Origin: an uncultured Amaricoccus sp.
GTDB lineage: Bacteria > Pseudomonadota > Alphaproteobacteria > Rhodobacterales > Rhodobacteraceae
Direction: 5' to 3'
Length of the DNA stretch: 5,998 bases
Assembly: GCF_937858865.1 (NCBI RefSeq)
Contig: NZ_CALLYO010000343.1
Coordinates: 1 to 5,998, forward strand
Positions within the stretch are counted from its first letter, which is position 1. Each line of letters opens with the position of its first letter. This document shows, in pieces, positions 4,667 to 5,998 of this stretch. The position numbers and the translations under genes were made by a program. The notes beneath the pieces were generated by a model. That model had not been told where the DNA came from, made no database searches, and saw nothing but the letters and a program-made list of their open reading frames with translations.

Positions 4667-5998
4667 ATGGTGGCATTGGCGGCATTGCGCGAGTGGCGGC
4701 CGATCGAGCGGCTGCGGGAGCCGGTCCGGCTCGATCCGATCACCTCGCTGCCCAACCGGCGACAGTTCCAGGCCGACTCGGCCACCTGGGGCGGTCCCCG
4801 CTCGACGCTCGTGCTCGTCACGCTCGCTGACGCCCAGGCCTTCAACGACATCCTGCGCGTGCTCGGTCCGGCGCGGTCGGACGCCTTCATCCGCGCCGGC
4901 GCGGCGCGGCTGATCGAGATCCTCGGGCCGGGCAGCAAGATCTACCATATCAACATCCTGAGCTTCGCCTTCCGCCTGCCCGGCCACGCCGAGCCCGATC
5001 CGCCGGCGATGATCGCGCGCGTCATAGATGGCTTCCGCCAGCCCATCCTTTGCGACGACGTGCCGATCGACACCCGCATCGGCATCGGCATGAAGGCGCT
5101 CGGCCGCGGCAGCCCGGGCGAGGACCTGCGCGCCACCCTCTCGGCGGCGCAGGACAGCCGCGTCTCGCCGACCGGCTGGGCCTGGTTCGACCGCAAGAGC
5201 GACGAGGCGCACCGCCGCGCCTTCCGCCTGCTCTCCGACCTCAAGCACGCGCTCGGCGCCGAGAGCCAGCTCGAGCTGCACTATCAGCCCAAGGTGACGC
5301 TCGAGACCGGCGCCTGCCTCAGCGCCGAGGCGCTCTTGCGCTGGACCCACCCCGAGCTCGGGCCGGTCTCGCCGGGCGAGTTCGTCGAGCTGGCCGAGAA
5401 GACCGCCCTCGTCACCCCGATGACCCGCTGGGTGATCGACGCGGCGACCCGCCAGGCGGCGATCTGGGCGCGCGACGGCCTCGAGCTCTCGCTCGCGGTC
5501 AACGTCTCGCCGAAGAACCTCGAGGAGCCCGACTTCATCGAGTACCTGCTCTTCTGCTGCGCCGCGCGCCGCATCGACCGGGCGCGGATCGAGCTCGAGA
5601 TCACCGAGGGGGTGAGCGCGGCGAGCGGCGGCCTCATCCTCGACCGGCTGGCGACGCTGCGGCGGCTCGGCTTCTCGATCGCCATCGACGACTTCGGCTC
5701 GGGCTATTCCAACATGAGCTACCTGACCCGCCTCTCCGCCCACACGCTCAAGATCGACAAGAGCCTGGTGCGGGGGGTGGAGGCCGACAGCCTCGGCGGG
5801 CGGCTCGTCTCGAACATCGTGCAGATGGGGCGCGATCTCGGCTACCGCATGGTCGCCGAGGGCATCGAGACCGAGGCCGAGCGCGCGCTCCTCGCCGCCT
5901 GGGGCTGCGATCTCGGCCAGGGCTGGCACTTCGGCCGCCCGATGCCGGCCCCGGCCTTCGGCGACTGGCACAGCGGGCTCGCCCGGGCGGCGCGCTGA
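4667..5998 (+). CDS. EAL-domain c-di-GMP phosphodiesterase with degenerate GGDEF domain
   Basis: Predicted cytoplasmic enzyme of 443 residues hydrolysing cyclic di-GMP to pGpG. No signal peptide or membrane helix is visible. The N-terminal half is GGDEF-like: it keeps the entry motif DPITSLPNRRQF (23-34), but the GGDEF signature is replaced by NILSF (96-100), so cyclase activity is not expected. The EAL domain (about 190-435) has the expected Mg- and catalytic-site residues: Glu221 of EAL in AEALLRW, Asn279 in NVS, Glu311 in EITE, Asp341-Asp342 in DDFGSG, Lys362 in LKID, Glu398 in AEGIE and Gln418 in QGWHFGRP. I chose the ATG at 4667 because GGGGG (4654-4658) is 8 nt upstream. An in-frame GTG at 4619 would add 16 residues but has no good ribosome site. 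It is 113 bp from hemY, probably its own transcription unit. The stop codon is the last base triplet of the window. Its target process cannot be told from sequence. Confidence 0.95.
   Translation: MVALAALREWRPIERLREPVRLDPITSLPNRRQFQADSATWGGPRSTLVLVTLADAQAFNDILRVLGPARSDAFIRAGAARLIEILGPGSKIYHINILSFAFRLPGHAEPDPPAMIARVIDGFRQPILCDDVPIDTRIGIGMKALGRGSPGEDLRATLSAAQDSRVSPTGWAWFDRKSDEAHRRAFRLLSDLKHALGAESQLELHYQPKVTLETGACLSAEALLRWTHPELGPVSPGEFVELAEKTALVTPMTRWVIDAATRQAAIWARDGLELSLAVNVSPKNLEEPDFIEYLLFCCAARRIDRARIELEITEGVSAASGGLILDRLATLRRLGFSIAIDDFGSGYSNMSYLTRLSAHTLKIDKSLVRGVEADSLGGRLVSNIVQMGRDLGYRMVAEGIETEAERALLAAWGCDLGQGWHFGRPMPAPAFGDWHSGLARAAR

Noticed and set aside
4607..5971. Long open frame on the minus strand (about 454 codons) opposite the EAL gene
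   Set aside because: Shadow of a high-GC coding strand; the plus-strand frame contains a complete EAL active site.
1..5998. A novel defence, mobile or CRISPR-type system
   Set aside because: All coding space is taken by five recognisable housekeeping or signalling genes, with no spacer arrays, recombinases, toxin-antitoxin pairs or composition shifts.

Overview
The window is about 6 kb of very GC-rich DNA with strong G/C bias at third codon positions. It looks chromosomal and alphaproteobacterial, most likely Rhodobacterales or close relatives. The main evidence is the gene order hemD, then a mitofilin-type (Mic60, COG4223-like) membrane protein, then hemY, with tsaD divergent upstream. No insertion sequence, phage gene, tRNA, rRNA or CRISPR array is visible, and base composition is even across the genes.

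Layout. Bases 484 to 1 (minus strand) hold the N-terminal part of tsaD, a tRNA t6A modification gene that starts with GTG and runs off the left edge. A 122-bp divergent spacer (485-606) carries a 14-bp tandem repeat and an inverted partial copy of it. On the plus strand follow hemD (607-1317, uroporphyrinogen-III synthase), a 91-bp gap with a plausible sigma-70-type promoter, mic60-like (1409-2944) and hemY (2958-4553). The last two are separated by 13 bp and are probably translationally coupled. A 113-bp gap (4554-4666) contains a small hairpin, a possible promoter and a GC-rich leader hairpin. It precedes a c-di-GMP phosphodiesterase-type gene (4667-5998) that ends exactly at the right edge.

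How the genes fit together. HemD makes uroporphyrinogen III, the last intermediate common to heme, siroheme, cobalamin and bacteriochlorophyll. HemY (the E. coli type, not the Bacillus oxidase of the same name) and the Mic60-like protein are membrane-anchored scaffold-like proteins. The arrangement parallels hemD-hemX-hemY of gammaproteobacteria, with the mitofilin-like protein in the HemX position. In HemY the TPR-type region is followed by a four-cysteine zinc-ribbon-like motif and a Pro/Glu/Lys tail. The last gene has a degenerate GGDEF domain and an EAL domain with every catalytic residue I looked for; it appears to be an independent signalling gene.

I see no undescribed multigene system. 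The most interesting points are the Cys4 motif and PEPK tail of HemY, the His cluster and repeats before the Mic60 membrane helix, the repeat-rich tsaD/hemD spacer, and the leader of the EAL gene.
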